A stretch of DNA of 64,000 nucleotides from Acinetobacter celticus (GTDB lineage: Bacteria > Pseudomonadota > Gammaproteobacteria > Pseudomonadales > Moraxellaceae), in NCBI RefSeq assembly GCF_001707755.1, contig NZ_MBDL01000013.1, positions 1 through 64,000 on the forward strand, read 5' to 3'. The notes under the pieces were generated by a model. The model ran no database searches and had not been told where the DNA came from. It saw only the letters and a list, made by a program, of their open reading frames with translations. Shown here one piece after another: positions 18,283-28,145 of this stretch. Every line of letters starts with the position of its first letter. Within the stretch, counting starts at the first letter, position 1. Position numbers and translations under genes: made by a program.

Positions 18283-20472
18283 TTAAAAATTCACAGTATA
18301 ACTTAGTGCAAAAGTACGACCTTCCGCAGGAGTTGCTAGAAGTGAATTGGCATTGGTCACTGCTGCTTGTTGAGCAAACACAGTTTTATATTGATTATCC
18401 CAAACATTGTAAATGCCAAAATCTACACGACCTTTAGCCACAGGTAAATGCGCCAATACATCCATAGTTGTATAACCTTTGATCTCTGCTGCACTGTTAC
18501 TATCTGTGATTCCTGCTGCTTTTAACTCAAGGTCATCTTTATAAGCTTTATCTGTACCTTTAATCGCTAACATTTGGGCACGAATACCATAACCGTCTGC
18601 ATTGCTCCATTCTGCAAACAATGTGCCTTTCATTGGCGAAACAGCAAAAGCATTTAACTCATGCCAATTATCGGTAATATCCTTATATTGACCACGGGTA
18701 TAACCTAGAGTTCCACCTACTTTATAATTGTCCATAAACGGATAACTTACTGTCGCTTCTGCCCCATAAACGCGCTGATCTGTATCAACCACATTGACTG
18801 AGCGATCAGAGTTAAATTGAACTACTTTATCCGATGTATTATAAAAACCTGTTAAACCCAAATTTAAGCCTGAATCCTGATTTAAACGCCAACCAAGTTC
18901 ATAACTATTGACAGTAATTGGCTCAATACCAGAAGTTGTTAAGGTGTAAGCTGCGACATCACGTAATACACGTTGCACATCTGGGTAGCTATAGCCTTGA
19001 GAGAAATTGGCATAAAGTTGTTGTGTATCACTTAGTTTGTAGACGGTTCCAAAATTGAACAGAAATTTATCTGAATCTGTCGAGTCAGCAGCCATTAAAG
19101 TATAAGGTTTACGTGCAGTTAAATAACTGTCTGTATCTGCTTGAACGTATTGGTAACGTATTCCAGCTTGAATATTAAGGCGATCAGTTAAAGCATAGTC
19201 CCCTTGTAAAAAAGTCCCAATATTCTGAATTTCTGTATCAGGCCCTGAACCTTGTGTTTCTCCTGTTGGGGTATAGACTAAACCAGTATTGCTTGGGATA
19301 TAAAAGTCCGCCCACTGATGATCTTTTTCCCAGTCATAGTCCAACCCATAAGTTAATTTTAACTCATGATCAGCCACGTTAAAATCTGACTGTAAGGTCG
19401 ATCTAATTCCCGCATAATCCACATTTGATTGACTTTGTTTAACACTCACTCCATCCGCTGAATACCCATAAGGTACAAAGCGTGATTTCTCATTTCGATA
19501 GTAAGCTTCTACATTCAGGACTTGACCTAAGAAATCCTGATTCTGGTACTGTGTATTAAAAGCATAACGTTTAGTAAATGGCTGATTATCTAAGCTCCAC
19601 CCTTTGACTGCTTTGTAAGATGGATCTGTTTTTGTGAGTAAATAGGAATAATCAGGCCCGTATTCTGTGTCTTGTTCATCTTTATAGTACTGAGCACCAA
19701 AACTTAAGCTTTGGTTGTCAGTTAAATTAAAGTTTAAACGACCATTCACATCAATAGTGTCAGTATCCATGGTGCTGCCTTGCCAAGGGCTTAATGAAAT
19801 ACGATCGCCTCGACCATCAAATTGAGAGCCACGACTGGTATAGTCTACGCCTAGAAAACCATCAACTTTATCGTTGGAAAAAGAGGCAGTTTGTCCAAGT
19901 TGATACGCTAGGCTATCACTTCGAAAGTTATCGGCAGATGTCACACCCAATTTTGTCTGGAAACTTACAGGTTCAGATTTATTTGCACGTTTGGTAATAA
20001 TATTAATAATTCCGCCTGTAGCACCTGAGCCATAGATACTTGTTGCCCCAGAAACTACTTCTATATGATCAATCATATTCGGGCTAATACTATTCAGTTG
20101 ACGCGCTACATCACGTGAACCCGTTTGTGATACGCCATCAATCATTATCAGTACATTACGACCACGCATGGTTTGACCATAATTACTGCTTGTTCCACTG
20201 CTTGGCGCAAGTGAAGGTACAAGTTGCGCTAAAATATCAGCCACTTTACGACCTGTACCTGCTTGTTGTGATATTTCATCTGCTGAAATGGTTTGTACTG
20301 TTCCAGCAATTTCCGCAATACTTTTGGGTGTTCGGGTTGCAGTCATCACAATAGTTGGGAGTTTGATCGCAACATTGTTTGTCTCAGTTAATGCTGGAAT
20401 CGTATCCTCAGCATAAAGATGGGTGCAAATCGCTACCGAGAGCAAACAAAGACCAAAGTCTGATAAGCGCAT
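18283..20472 (-). CDS. TonB-dependent siderophore receptor, IutA-like
   Basis: 729 residues, outer membrane. A signal peptide ends near HLYA. The plug domain follows (VMTATRTPKSIAEIAGTVQ, the TMRGRNVLIMIDGV region, then IDHIEVVSGATSIYGSGATGG). The barrel runs to the C-terminus, which ends in the required aromatic residue (ALSYTVNF). The plug resembles hydroxamate receptors such as aerobactin receptor IutA, but the ligand is not certain. A Fur box precedes it. It is the only gene between two facing pdif sites. Confidence 0.87.
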   Translation of the reverse strand: MRLSDFGLCLLSVAICTHLYAEDTIPALTETNNVAIKLPTIVMTATRTPKSIAEIAGTVQTISADEISQQAGTGRKVADILAQLVPSLAPSSGTSSNYGQTMRGRNVLIMIDGVSQTGSRDVARQLNSISPNMIDHIEVVSGATSIYGSGATGGIINIITKRANKSEPVSFQTKLGVTSADNFRSDSLAYQLGQTASFSNDKVDGFLGVDYTSRGSQFDGRGDRISLSPWQGSTMDTDTIDVNGRLNFNLTDNQSLSFGAQYYKDEQDTEYGPDYSYLLTKTDPSYKAVKGWSLDNQPFTKRYAFNTQYQNQDFLGQVLNVEAYYRNEKSRFVPYGYSADGVSVKQSQSNVDYAGIRSTLQSDFNVADHELKLTYGLDYDWEKDHQWADFYIPSNTGLVYTPTGETQGSGPDTEIQNIGTFLQGDYALTDRLNIQAGIRYQYVQADTDSYLTARKPYTLMAADSTDSDKFLFNFGTVYKLSDTQQLYANFSQGYSYPDVQRVLRDVAAYTLTTSGIEPITVNSYELGWRLNQDSGLNLGLTGFYNTSDKVVQFNSDRSVNVVDTDQRVYGAEATVSYPFMDNYKVGGTLGYTRGQYKDITDNWHELNAFAVSPMKGTLFAEWSNADGYGIRAQMLAIKGTDKAYKDDLELKAAGITDSNSAAEIKGYTTMDVLAHLPVAKGRVDFGIYNVWDNQYKTVFAQQAAVTNANSLLATPAEGRTFALSYTVNF

Positions 20473-20499
20473 TACTATTCCCTTACAAATAAAATTTAT

Positions 20500-20518
20500 T
20501 GAGAATGATAATCATTAA
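20500..20518. promoter_or_regulatory. Fur box before the TonB-dependent receptor
   Basis: TGAGAATGATAATCATTA contains the core AATGATAATCATT and lies about 30 bases upstream of the start codon. Two overlapping 7-1-7 Fur matches can be read. Confidence 0.85.
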
Positions 20519-20563
20519 TACTAACAATGTAAAATTTTTATAAAGATTCTTTCTTAATCACCC

Positions 20564-20591
20564 ATTTAACATAATGGCACTTATACGAAAT
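20564..20591 (-). other. pdif site, left end of copy B
   Basis: Arm ATTTAACATAA, spacer TGGCAC, arm TTATACGAAAT. This is the reverse orientation of the site at 18245, so the two face each other around the TonB receptor gene. Confidence 0.85.
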
Positions 20592-20731
20592 TGCCCCACT
20601 TGAGGACCTTCACTATTGAGCCATGCTTTGTCTTGCAGTCATAATGAATAATCACAAAGAAACCATGATAGTGCGCTGAACCCCATCATGGTTTCATATA
20701 TGATATTGATGCTTATGACTAAATTTCAAGA

Positions 20732-20759
20732 ATTTCGTATAAGGTGTATTATGTTAATT
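20732..20759 (+). other. pdif site, right end of copy B
   Basis: Arm ATTTCGTATAA, spacer GGTGTA, arm TTATGTTAATT; no mismatch to the Acinetobacter pdif pattern as I know it. It opens the arsenic module. Confidence 0.87.
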
Positions 20760-20768
20760 GTAGAGAAA

Positions 20769-21473
20769 CTAAATACTCTTTAGATTTACACGTTTTGACA
20801 GCTCTTCTGCACTTTCAACTCGTTCAGAATAACGATCAGTTAAATAATCTGATTGTCCTCTAGTTAAAAGGGTAAATTTATAAAGTTCCTCCATTACATC
20901 CACAATTCTCGTGTAGTAAGAAGATGGTTTCATACGTCCATCTTCTTCAAATTCTAGAAATGCTTTAGGAATGGAAGATTGGTTTGGAATGGTGATCATG
21001 CGCATCCAACGACCTAAAATACGCATCTGGTTTAAGCTATTAAATGACTGTGAACCGCCACTGACCTGCATCAAAGCCAAAGTCTTTCCTTGCGTTGTAC
21101 GAATCGCACCGCCTGCCAATGGAATCCAGTCAATTTGTGATTTGAAAATAGAACTCATCGAACCATGACGTTCAGGTGAACACCACACCATGCCTTCCGA
21201 CCAAGCTAATAAGTCATACAACTCTTTAACTTTAAGATGTTCAGTATCTGCATCTTCAGGCAAAGGTAGTCCCTTTGGATGGAAAATTTTTACTTCAGCG
21301 CCAAAATATTCCAAGATACGTCCTGCTTCCATCACCGCAAGTCTGCTGTATGAGCGTTCTCGGTTTGAACCATAAAGCAGCAAAATACGAGGTGGATGAT
21401 CAAGTTCTTTGGCTTGAACCTTGTCTAAAGTCGGTTGTTCAAGAAGATTCAAATCTACATTTGGGAGAGTCAT
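20769..21473 (-). CDS. arsH: ArsH, NADPH-dependent FMN reductase of organoarsenicals
   Basis: 234 residues, the usual length. The flavodoxin-like FMN motif [15 protein letters not shown] is present near residue 30, and the family segment [20 protein letters not shown] in the middle. ArsH oxidises trivalent organoarsenicals to the less toxic pentavalent forms. It is the last gene of arsR-acr3-arsH, three bases after acr3. Confidence 0.92.
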   Translation of the reverse strand: MTLPNVDLNLLEQPTLDKVQAKELDHPPRILLLYGSNRERSYSRLAVMEAGRILEYFGAEVKIFHPKGLPLPEDADTEHLKVKELYDLLAWSEGMVWCSPERHGSMSSIFKSQIDWIPLAGGAIRTTQGKTLALMQVSGGSQSFNSLNQMRILGRWMRMITIPNQSSIPKAFLEFEEDGRMKPSSYYTRIVDVMEELYKFTLLTRGQSDYLTDRYSERVESAEELSKRVNLKSI

Positions 21474-21476
21474 AGT

Positions 21477-22517
21477 TTATACCTCTTTAAAAACTTTTTT
21501 TCTCAGCCAGAGTGAAACACTCACTAGGCCAATTAATACAGGCACTTCAACCAATGGTCCAATCACTGTTGTAAAAGCCACAGGTGATGCCAATCCAAAG
21601 GTTGCAATGGCAACGGCTAAAGCCAATTCAAAATTGTTACCTGCCGCAGTAAAAGAGATCGCAGCAGTTTTTGGATAATCATTCCCCATCCACTTACTCA
21701 TAAAGAAGCTAATGAAGAACATCACCACAAAGTAAATGGTCAAAGGAATAGCGATTCTGAGCACATCGAATGGCAAGCTAACGACTTGACCACCTTTCAG
21801 GCTAAACATGGCAACAATGGTAAATAACAGCGCAATAAGGCTTAACGGACTAATTTTGGGAATAAATTTGCTTTGATACCAAAGCAATCCCTTTTGTTTG
21901 ACTAGAATCAATCGGGTTAAAAAACCCAATAAAAAGGGAATCCCTAAATACACCAGAACCGCATGGGTAATGGTCCAGAAGCTGACATTAATAACTTGTG
22001 CTTCTACACCAAAATAAGGTGGTAAGAAGGTCAAAAATAACCAAGCATAGGTACTAAAGAACAGGATTTGGAAAATGCTATTAAATGCGACCAAGCCTGC
22101 AACATACTGATTATCACCACATGCTAAACCATTCCACACTAAGACCATGGCAATACAACGGGCCAAGCCAATCAGGATCACACCTGTCATATATTCTGGA
22201 TAGGATTGTAGAAAAATGATGGCTAAAGTAAACATTAAACAAGGTGCAATGAGCCAGTTCTGAACCAAGGATAAAGTGAGCGTTCGTTTATCTTTAAAGA
22301 CTTGTGGCAACGTTGCATAGTCCACCTTGGCCAGTGGTGGATACATCATCAAAATCAAACCAACGGCAATCGGGATATTGACTGAATCAATACTCATCTT
22401 GTCTAAGGCAACCGATGCTTGGGGGAAAAACACCCCAATCCCTACACCCAATACCATCGCAATAAAAATCCATAGCGTTAAATTACGATCTAAGAATGAG
22501 AGTTTTGACGTTGACAT
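21477..22517 (-). CDS. arsB: Arsenite efflux transporter Acr3
   Basis: About 346 residues with ten hydrophobic segments (SBF/BART fold). The conserved cysteine segment [19 protein letters not shown] is seen; its first cysteine is essential for arsenite transport in the family. The ATG giving [13 protein letters not shown] is chosen because it starts five bases after the arsR stop and avoids overlap. It is an Acr3-type carrier although it is often labelled arsB. Confidence 0.9.
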   Translation of the reverse strand: MSTSKLSFLDRNLTLWIFIAMVLGVGIGVFFPQASVALDKMSIDSVNIPIAVGLILMMYPPLAKVDYATLPQVFKDKRTLTLSLVQNWLIAPCLMFTLAIIFLQSYPEYMTGVILIGLARCIAMVLVWNGLACGDNQYVAGLVAFNSIFQILFFSTYAWLFLTFLPPYFGVEAQVINVSFWTITHAVLVYLGIPFLLGFLTRLILVKQKGLLWYQSKFIPKISPLSLIALLFTIVAMFSLKGGQVVSLPFDVLRIAIPLTIYFVVMFFISFFMSKWMGNDYPKTAAISFTAAGNNFELALAVAIATFGLASPVAFTTVIGPLVEVPVLIGLVSVSLWLRKKVFKEV

Positions 22518-22521
22518 GCTA

Positions 22522-22818
22522 TTACTCGCATTGAACCGAAATAGGTGAACCAATATTGCTATTAAGAACTTCTAAGACTGAATTTACCCATTCAGGTAAA
22601 TTAGGATTCAATCGGTAATACACCCATTGTCCTTTGCGCTCGTCTAGCAGAATTGAAAGATTTCGAAGTAAAGCTAAATGTCGAGAAATCTTGGGTTGAC
22701 TGAGCTGTAATTGCTCTGTGATCTCACAAACACAGACATTTTTTCTTGCCAAAATAAGCTTTAAAATATCCAAACGTGTCGGGTCAGAAAGACACTTAAA
22801 GAAATCTGCTTGATCCAT
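22522..22818 (-). CDS. arsR: Arsenite-responsive repressor ArsR
   Basis: 98 residues. A winged helix ([32 protein letters not shown]) follows the As(III)-binding motif NVCVCEI at the start of the alpha-3 helix, as in plasmid R773 ArsR. It heads the operon and lies 82 bases from the divergent arsC. That gap has AT-rich near-palindromes and must contain both promoters and the operator. Confidence 0.93.
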   Translation of the reverse strand: MDQADFFKCLSDPTRLDILKLILARKNVCVCEITEQLQLSQPKISRHLALLRNLSILLDERKGQWVYYRLNPNLPEWVNSVLEVLNSNIGSPISVQCE

Positions 22819-22900
22819 AATCCATACTCACATATTTGCTATTGCGAATATACGCATATCCATATATAAATGCAATATTGCTAATACTAGAGTAAATTTC

Positions 22901-23329
22901 ATGTCACAAAAGATTAAGATTTATCATAACCCTGCTTGTGGAACGTCAAGAAATACCTTGGCTTTGATTCTTAATACAGGGAATGAACCAGAAATAATTG
23001 AATACCTAAAAACCCCACCAAGCAAAGAGGAATTAATTAATTTAATTGAAAAGTCGGGACTCTCTGTGCGTGAAGCTATTCGGAAGAATGTTGAACCTTT
23101 TGAAAGTCAAAAATTAGATCAACAGCATTGGACAGATGATCAATTACTAGATTTTATGATTAAGTATCCGATTTTAATAAATCGTCCATTTGTAGTGACG
23201 GAACTGGGTGTTAAATTATGCAGACCATCTGAGTTAGTACTGGATATATTATCGGCTCCTCAACTCAATGCATTTAGCAAAGAAGATGGTGAAATGATCA
23301 TTGATCAAGATGGCAATAGAATTAAGTAA
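22901..23329 (+). CDS. arsC: Glutaredoxin-dependent arsenate reductase
   Basis: 142 residues, the length of R773-type ArsC. The catalytic cysteine is in KIYHNPACGTSRNTL (Cys13), and the arginines that bind arsenate are in INRPFVVTELGVKLCRP. It reduces arsenate to arsenite, which Acr3 then exports. It is divergent from arsR-acr3-arsH and completes the arsenic cassette between the two pdif elements. Confidence 0.93.
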   Translation: MSQKIKIYHNPACGTSRNTLALILNTGNEPEIIEYLKTPPSKEELINLIEKSGLSVREAIRKNVEPFESQKLDQQHWTDDQLLDFMIKYPILINRPFVVTELGVKLCRPSELVLDILSAPQLNAFSKEDGEMIIDQDGNRIK

Positions 23330-23351
23330 ATTTCACGTATTCAACATGTCT

Positions 23352-23378
23352 ATTTAACATAAATCTCTTATACATAAT
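23352..23378 (-). other. Degenerate pdif-like site, left end of copy C
   Basis: Arm ATTTAACATAA is intact, the spacer is five bases (ATCTC), and the second arm is TTATACATAAT instead of TTATACGAAAT. Confidence 0.6.
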
Positions 23379-23518
23379 AGCCCTCACTTGAGGGCCTTCA
23401 CAATCGCACTATGTCGCGCTTTGCAGTCATAGTGATAATCACAAAGAAACCGTGATAGTGCGCTGAACCTCATCATAGTTTCATATAAGATATTGATGAT
23501 TACGACTAAATTTTAAGA

Positions 23519-23546
23519 GTTTTGGATAATCCGTATTATGTTTACT
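23519..23546 (+). other. Degenerate pdif-like site, right end of copy C
   Basis: Arm GTTTTGGATAA, spacer TCCGTA, arm TTATGTTTACT. At least two substitutions fall in the first arm, so it is probably inactive. Confidence 0.55.
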
Positions 23547-23626
23547 CTTCTAAAAAAAATACGATATCTAGTTGAAATAGAATAATTAATGAAGTATAAC
23601 ATAGCAATTTATTCTAGCCTATTTTC

Positions 23627-25140
23627 ATGTCAATTCCAATAAAGCGCAAAAGACTTTACTATACTTTATTTGCTCTTATGCTTCTTTTTATCGCTTGCAA
23701 CATAATGCTTATGGGTATTGGCATTGATAATTCAGTAAGTGATATTTTTTATTATGTATTCTAATTATTCTGTGCAGTTCATCCAGAAAATTTTTTTATT
23801 TTTTTATTATTCCATTAGTTTCAATTTATGCAGTATATACACCAATCGGATTATTTTTTGGTAAAGTTTCATATCAATATGTGGCATCAATATTAGCTAC
23901 AGATGTAAATGAATCTATTGAATTTTTTAAAAATATCCCAATTAAAAACTACTTACTAGGATTAAGTATAGTCCCTAGTATTCTTTTATATTACAATATT
24001 ATCAAAAAATTTAATGTTAAATTTTATAGAAACAAAACATTATTAATAATTTTTATCATTACAGCTATGCTACAACAATCCCCATTTCAATTTTTTAGGG
24101 ATAGCAGCGATGCAATTAAATTAGTAAATCAAGAGATAAAAAAATTAAATGATCTAAAGCATAAAAATACCTGGGGTAAGTCTACTTTAAACAACTCTAA
24201 ATATGATACTTATATTCTTATTATTGGTGAAAGTGTAAGACGAGACTATCTTAATGCTTATAATTATCCAATCCCTAACACTCCATTTATGTCAAAATCA
24301 AATGGAGTTATTGTCGATGGATTAACAGCCACAGGAAATAATACTATTTCATCTCTGAGATTAATGTTGACACAACCTAAAAACAATATATCACCTCAAT
24401 ATGACAAAAATTTTATAGATTTAGTTAACTCCTCAGGAATAGAAACATATTGGATATCTAATCAAGGGTATTTAGGAAAATATGATACCCCAATAACTGC
24501 TATTGCTCAAAAAAGTAAATATAAATACTTTATTAAAAATTTAGAGTATAATTCAATGAACACTAGTGATTATTCACTCATTCCTGAGTTTAGAAAAACT
24601 CTTCAAAATAAGAATAAAAAACTTGTTGTCTTGCATTTATATGGATCTCATCCAAATTCCTGCGATAGAATCATAGATTATCCTAAAATTTTAGAAAATA
24701 TTGATCCAAAATATGATGAAATAAATTGCTACATATCATCTATCAAGAAAACAGACTCAATTTTAGAAGACATCTATAAAATTTTACTAAATGAACAAAA
24801 AGTTAATAAATTAACTTTTTCAATGTTATATTTTTCTGATCACGGCCTATCTTCTAGTCTAAATAATGAAAATATTAATTTACGCGTTGGAGATCATAGA
24901 CAATCTTATGAAGTTCCTTTATTTACAGTAAGCTCTGACTCACTGACTCAAAAAAGATGTACGTCTTTTAAATCAGGCCTAAATTTTACAAATGGCCTAG
25001 CTGATTGGATTGGAATTCTAAATAAGCAAGTTCCATCATATTCATTATTTGATTGTAAAGATGACGATGATGTATACAACCAAAAAAAACTATTAGATAT
25101 AAAAGAAAATGAACCAGCTATTAATTTAAGTAGCCTTTAG
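23627..25140 (+). pseudogene. Phosphoethanolamine transferase (EptA/CptA-like), frameshifted near its N-terminus
   Basis: Inner-membrane enzyme family that adds phosphoethanolamine to lipid A or core. The ATG at 23627 begins a hydrophobic frame that stops at 23764. A second frame, open from about 23765, continues with further membrane residues (IIPLVSIYAVYTPIGLFFG) and the whole periplasmic domain: metal ligand in IIGESVRRDYL, likely nucleophile threonine in GNNTISSL, HLYGSHP, and SDHGLSS. One indel therefore splits a gene of about 505 codons. It is notably more AT-rich than its neighbours and uses rare codons, which suggests foreign origin. Confidence 0.75.
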
Positions 25141-25144
25141 ATTT

Positions 25145-25331
25145 TCTTATAACTTATATCAGCCCTCACTTGAGGGCCTTCACTATTGAGCCATGCTTTT
25201 GTCTTACAGTCATAGTGAATAGTCACAAAGAAACCATGATAGTGCGCTGAACCCCATCATGGTTTCATATTAAGATATTGATGCTTATAACTAAATTTTA
25301 AGCATTTCGTATAAGCTGTATTGTGTTAATA
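25145..25331. repeat. Inter-module element (copy D)
   Basis: The interior and right end match copy B closely, including the 11-bp hairpin. The left pdif site is worn down to a few recognisable bases directly after the transferase stop codon. Confidence 0.8.
25304..25331 (+). other. pdif site, right end of copy D
   Basis: Arm ATTTCGTATAA, spacer GCTGTA, arm TTGTGTTAATA. The first arm is perfect; the second has A-to-G and a terminal change. It opens the phospholipase module. Confidence 0.7.
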
Positions 25332-25560
25332 TCAAAAATATTTTGAATACTTCTTAAAAATTTAACTCTAATGAGAATTTTCCTAACTAAAATGCTTAGG
25401 CTCTGCCTAAAAATTAGGGATAATATTTAAAGAGTAGTAACCATAGTTTTAACTCCTATAACTAATGCTAAAGAATAATTATAAAAAAGCTTATTCAGTT
25501 ATGAAATATAGTACTGAATAAGCCTAGAAAGTAAGTATTGAAATTTAACAATGGGAATTC

Positions 25561-27789
25561 TTAAACCATTGCTGGATCGCTAACAGAGTCTGTACCTATT
25601 TCTACACGACCAGCAAAGCGCCGATAAAACTTATTGTCTTGACTACATGTAACGGCAAAGTCATACCATTGCCATGTATCTTTTAACTCTCGGTGTTGAG
25701 TGACAGTCTCTTGAGCTTTAACATTAATTTTAAGAGGTTCATCTGTACGATAAGCAACAGGTGTTAAAATAAAATCTACTTCTTTAGTCGAAATATTTAT
25801 CAAATCCACATAGACATTACCATTATTAATGTCATAACACACCCGTATTTCAGGATTGATTTGTAGATCTTGATTACGGTTTAAATCGCCTCGAAAATGT
25901 CGATGATAGCCATTTGGACCTATTACCCAAAGATCGTACATTCCTTGGTTATCCTTTTTGACACTCCAAACATCATCTAGTGTTTTTCCTGCTTCTACAA
26001 TGTAACGACGTGGGATAGCACTAAGGTTTAACTTGTCATAGACATGGAAAACTGCACCTTGTGTACCTGTATTAGAGAAGAGTAATTTAACCGTGCCATC
26101 ATTTTGACAACGTGCACTGGTATGTAATTCATAAGGTAATGCTTTAGAACGACGGATCCCACTGGCTTGGATTGGAAGTTGTAAATTGGTTGGAATCGGA
26201 ACTTTAGGTAACTTTTGCTGATCTGAACGAAGCTGATCTGCCTGCTCACGAGTTTTTTTACCACTTAATTCTGGTAGTACATCTTCATTTGGATTTTCAA
26301 AGTTAAAGGCTGAGGTTAAATCACCACAAATTGCACGACGATAAGGACTGATATTACTTTCTTTTACACCAAAACGTTTTTCTAAAAACATTAATACTGA
26401 AGTATGATCAAATACCTGAGAATTAACGATTCCACCACGACTCCATGGTGAGATTACAAATAATGGTACACGTGGACCAGGTCCATATACCCCATTGTCT
26501 TTTTTAGGCTGACTGGTACTCCCCAATGGTGCATCATGCACATAATATTCATGTTGCATATCGGCTTGACTGAGTGTTGATTTGCCAGCATAAGTATTAT
26601 CTACTTGTAGCGTTGGTGCAGAAGGTGAAGGAATATGATCAAAATAACCATCATTTTCATCAAAATTGATTAAAAAAACAGTTTTACTCCAAACCTCTGG
26701 TACTGCTGTTAACGCATCTAAGATTTCCTGAATAAACCAAGAACCTTGAACTGGGCTTGATGGACCAGGATGCTCACAATAGATTGATGGTGCATTGATC
26801 CAAGAAACTTGAGGAAGTTTTCCTGTTTTTATATCATTTTTAAAAGCATCTAAAAATTCTTCTGGTTTATTGCCGGGCAGGGTATTTGCAATACCTTTAT
26901 ACAGAGGATTTTTAGCATTATCGGTTGTGGCATCGTAAGCTTTATAAGGCAACGGTTGAGCCACCTTATTGTACGGACTATTCGGCGCACCACCACTTGA
27001 AACAGGGTAGCCTGAAGCAATATTAGCTTTTTTAAAAGTACGGAATGCACCGAGCATGTTATCACCCCATTCATCTGGCATATTTTGATAACAGATCCAG
27101 TTGATACCTGCTTCTTCTAAACGTTCGGCATAAGTTTTCCATGTGTAGCCGATATCAACATTTTTTGGATCACCATCAATCCAGTCCCATTCATTGTTAA
27201 CAAAAGCGGTACTAGTCGGTACTGCACCATTGGTACCCGTTAAATGAAATGAACGGTTGGCATCTGTACCTGTGTGCATTGAACAGTGATATGCATCGCA
27301 AATAGTAAAGGCATTAGCTAAAGCAAACTGATAAGGGATTTCCTGTTCTTTAAAATAACCCATTGCGTAATCGGTTTTATAAGTTGGCCAATTTGACATT
27401 CGGCCATTGTCCCAAGCTTTTTGGCTGTCTATCCAAGTATGATTTGTACCAGGTGCGCGTTGCGCATTACTCCTTGATCCATCTAAATGGAAAGGCGTTA
27501 ATAATGAACCATCACTACGTTGTTGTTGCCAAATACTACGCCCATTTTGCAGAGGAATAGTGAAACGATCTGCAAAACCGCGAATCCCTTTTAATGTTCC
27601 AAAATAATGGTCAAATGAACGGTTTTCTTGCATTAAGATAACTACATGCTCGACATCCTGAATTGTTCCGGTTTTATTATTTGCAGGAATAGCTAATGCT
27701 TTTTGAATACTGGCCGGAAATGTAGATAAGGCAGCAGCACCAAAACTTGTTTTAAGCGTATTTACTAAAAATTGACGACGATTAATCAC
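25561..27789 (-). CDS. plcC: Phosphocholine-specific phospholipase C (PlcN/PlcH family), Tat-exported
   Basis: About 742 residues. A twin-arginine signal (INRRQFLVN) begins at once if the GTG at 27789 is used; AAAGGGA lies six bases before it, so this start is preferred to the GTG 12 codons upstream. The acid-phosphatase-like catalytic domain follows (HVVILMQENRSFDHYFG, NFDENDGYFDHIPSP), then the C-terminal DUF756 domains. It hydrolyses phosphatidylcholine or sphingomyelin outside the cell. It is the main gene of the fourth cassette, preceded by a small lipoprotein gene. Confidence 0.9.
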   Translation of the reverse strand: MINRRQFLVNTLKTSFGAAALSTFPASIQKALAIPANNKTGTIQDVEHVVILMQENRSFDHYFGTLKGIRGFADRFTIPLQNGRSIWQQQRSDGSLLTPFHLDGSRSNAQRAPGTNHTWIDSQKAWDNGRMSNWPTYKTDYAMGYFKEQEIPYQFALANAFTICDAYHCSMHTGTDANRSFHLTGTNGAVPTSTAFVNNEWDWIDGDPKNVDIGYTWKTYAERLEEAGINWICYQNMPDEWGDNMLGAFRTFKKANIASGYPVSSGGAPNSPYNKVAQPLPYKAYDATTDNAKNPLYKGIANTLPGNKPEEFLDAFKNDIKTGKLPQVSWINAPSIYCEHPGPSSPVQGSWFIQEILDALTAVPEVWSKTVFLINFDENDGYFDHIPSPSAPTLQVDNTYAGKSTLSQADMQHEYYVHDAPLGSTSQPKKDNGVYGPGPRVPLFVISPWSRGGIVNSQVFDHTSVLMFLEKRFGVKESNISPYRRAICGDLTSAFNFENPNEDVLPELSGKKTREQADQLRSDQQKLPKVPIPTNLQLPIQASGIRRSKALPYELHTSARCQNDGTVKLLFSNTGTQGAVFHVYDKLNLSAIPRRYIVEAGKTLDDVWSVKKDNQGMYDLWVIGPNGYHRHFRGDLNRNQDLQINPEIRVCYDINNGNVYVDLINISTKEVDFILTPVAYRTDEPLKINVKAQETVTQHRELKDTWQWYDFAVTCSQDNKFYRRFAGRVEIGTDSVSDPAMV

Positions 27790-27814
27790 AGTATTTCCCT
27801 TTTTATTCTTATTT

Positions 27815-27961
27815 TTATGGTGCACAACGTATTAATGGTTTTTTGGAATTATCAGGTGGAGTTATAGACTGATCATCATTTGAATCATTGCAGGCAGTGA
27901 GTATGAGTAAAATTGGCAGAAAATATGTTCGCTTAAAACTGCCCTTTAATTTTTGCAACAT
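27815..27961 (-). CDS. Small lipoprotein encoded upstream of phospholipase C
   Basis: 48 residues. A basic start (MLQKLKGSFKR) leads into a hydrophobic core ending in the lipobox LTAC, so the mature peptide of about 24 residues would be lipidated and anchored. The gene ends 26 bases before the phospholipase start, so they should be co-transcribed. In Pseudomonas small PlcR-type helpers are linked to Plc enzymes; this peptide is much smaller and a relation is not shown. Confidence 0.6.
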   Translation of the reverse strand: MLQKLKGSFKRTYFLPILLILTACNDSNDDQSITPPDNSKKPLIRCAP

Positions 27962-28145
27962 TTGCTTTATCCATAATAAAAGAAGCTAATACCATAGATA
28001 AGTGATATGACAATAGGGTGTCATATTTATTACGACATCACATATGTACAAATGGTTCATATCAATACAGTTGCTCTTTTTCTAAATTAAAAATGGTAAT
28101 TAAAAAATATAAGAAACTGTATAAGGTTACATATAATTACTGCTC

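Larger units (their letters stand above)
20564..20759. repeat. Inter-module element with inverted pdif ends (copy B, full length)
   Basis: 196 bases with 27-28 bp terminal inverted repeats that agree at about 24 of 27 positions. The interior contains an 11-bp perfect stem, GAAACCATGAT (20659-20669) with ATCATGGTTTC (20685-20695). There is no reading frame of note. It is the best-preserved copy of the element that separates the gene cassettes here. Confidence 0.88.
23352..23546. repeat. Inter-module element (copy C), degenerate
   Basis: Same architecture as copy B at 195 bases, with several substitutions in both ends and in the hairpin (GAAACCGTGAT ... ATCATAGTTTC). The CCCTCACTTGAGGG hairpin near the left end is perfect here. 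Confidence 0.82.

Noticed and set aside
18156..25331. The repeated ~195-bp elements first looked like transposon-derived MITEs because of their 27-bp inverted ends.
   Set aside because: The ends match XerC/XerD pdif sites in arm sequence and spacing, no target-site duplication is visible, and orientation alternates as in dif modules.
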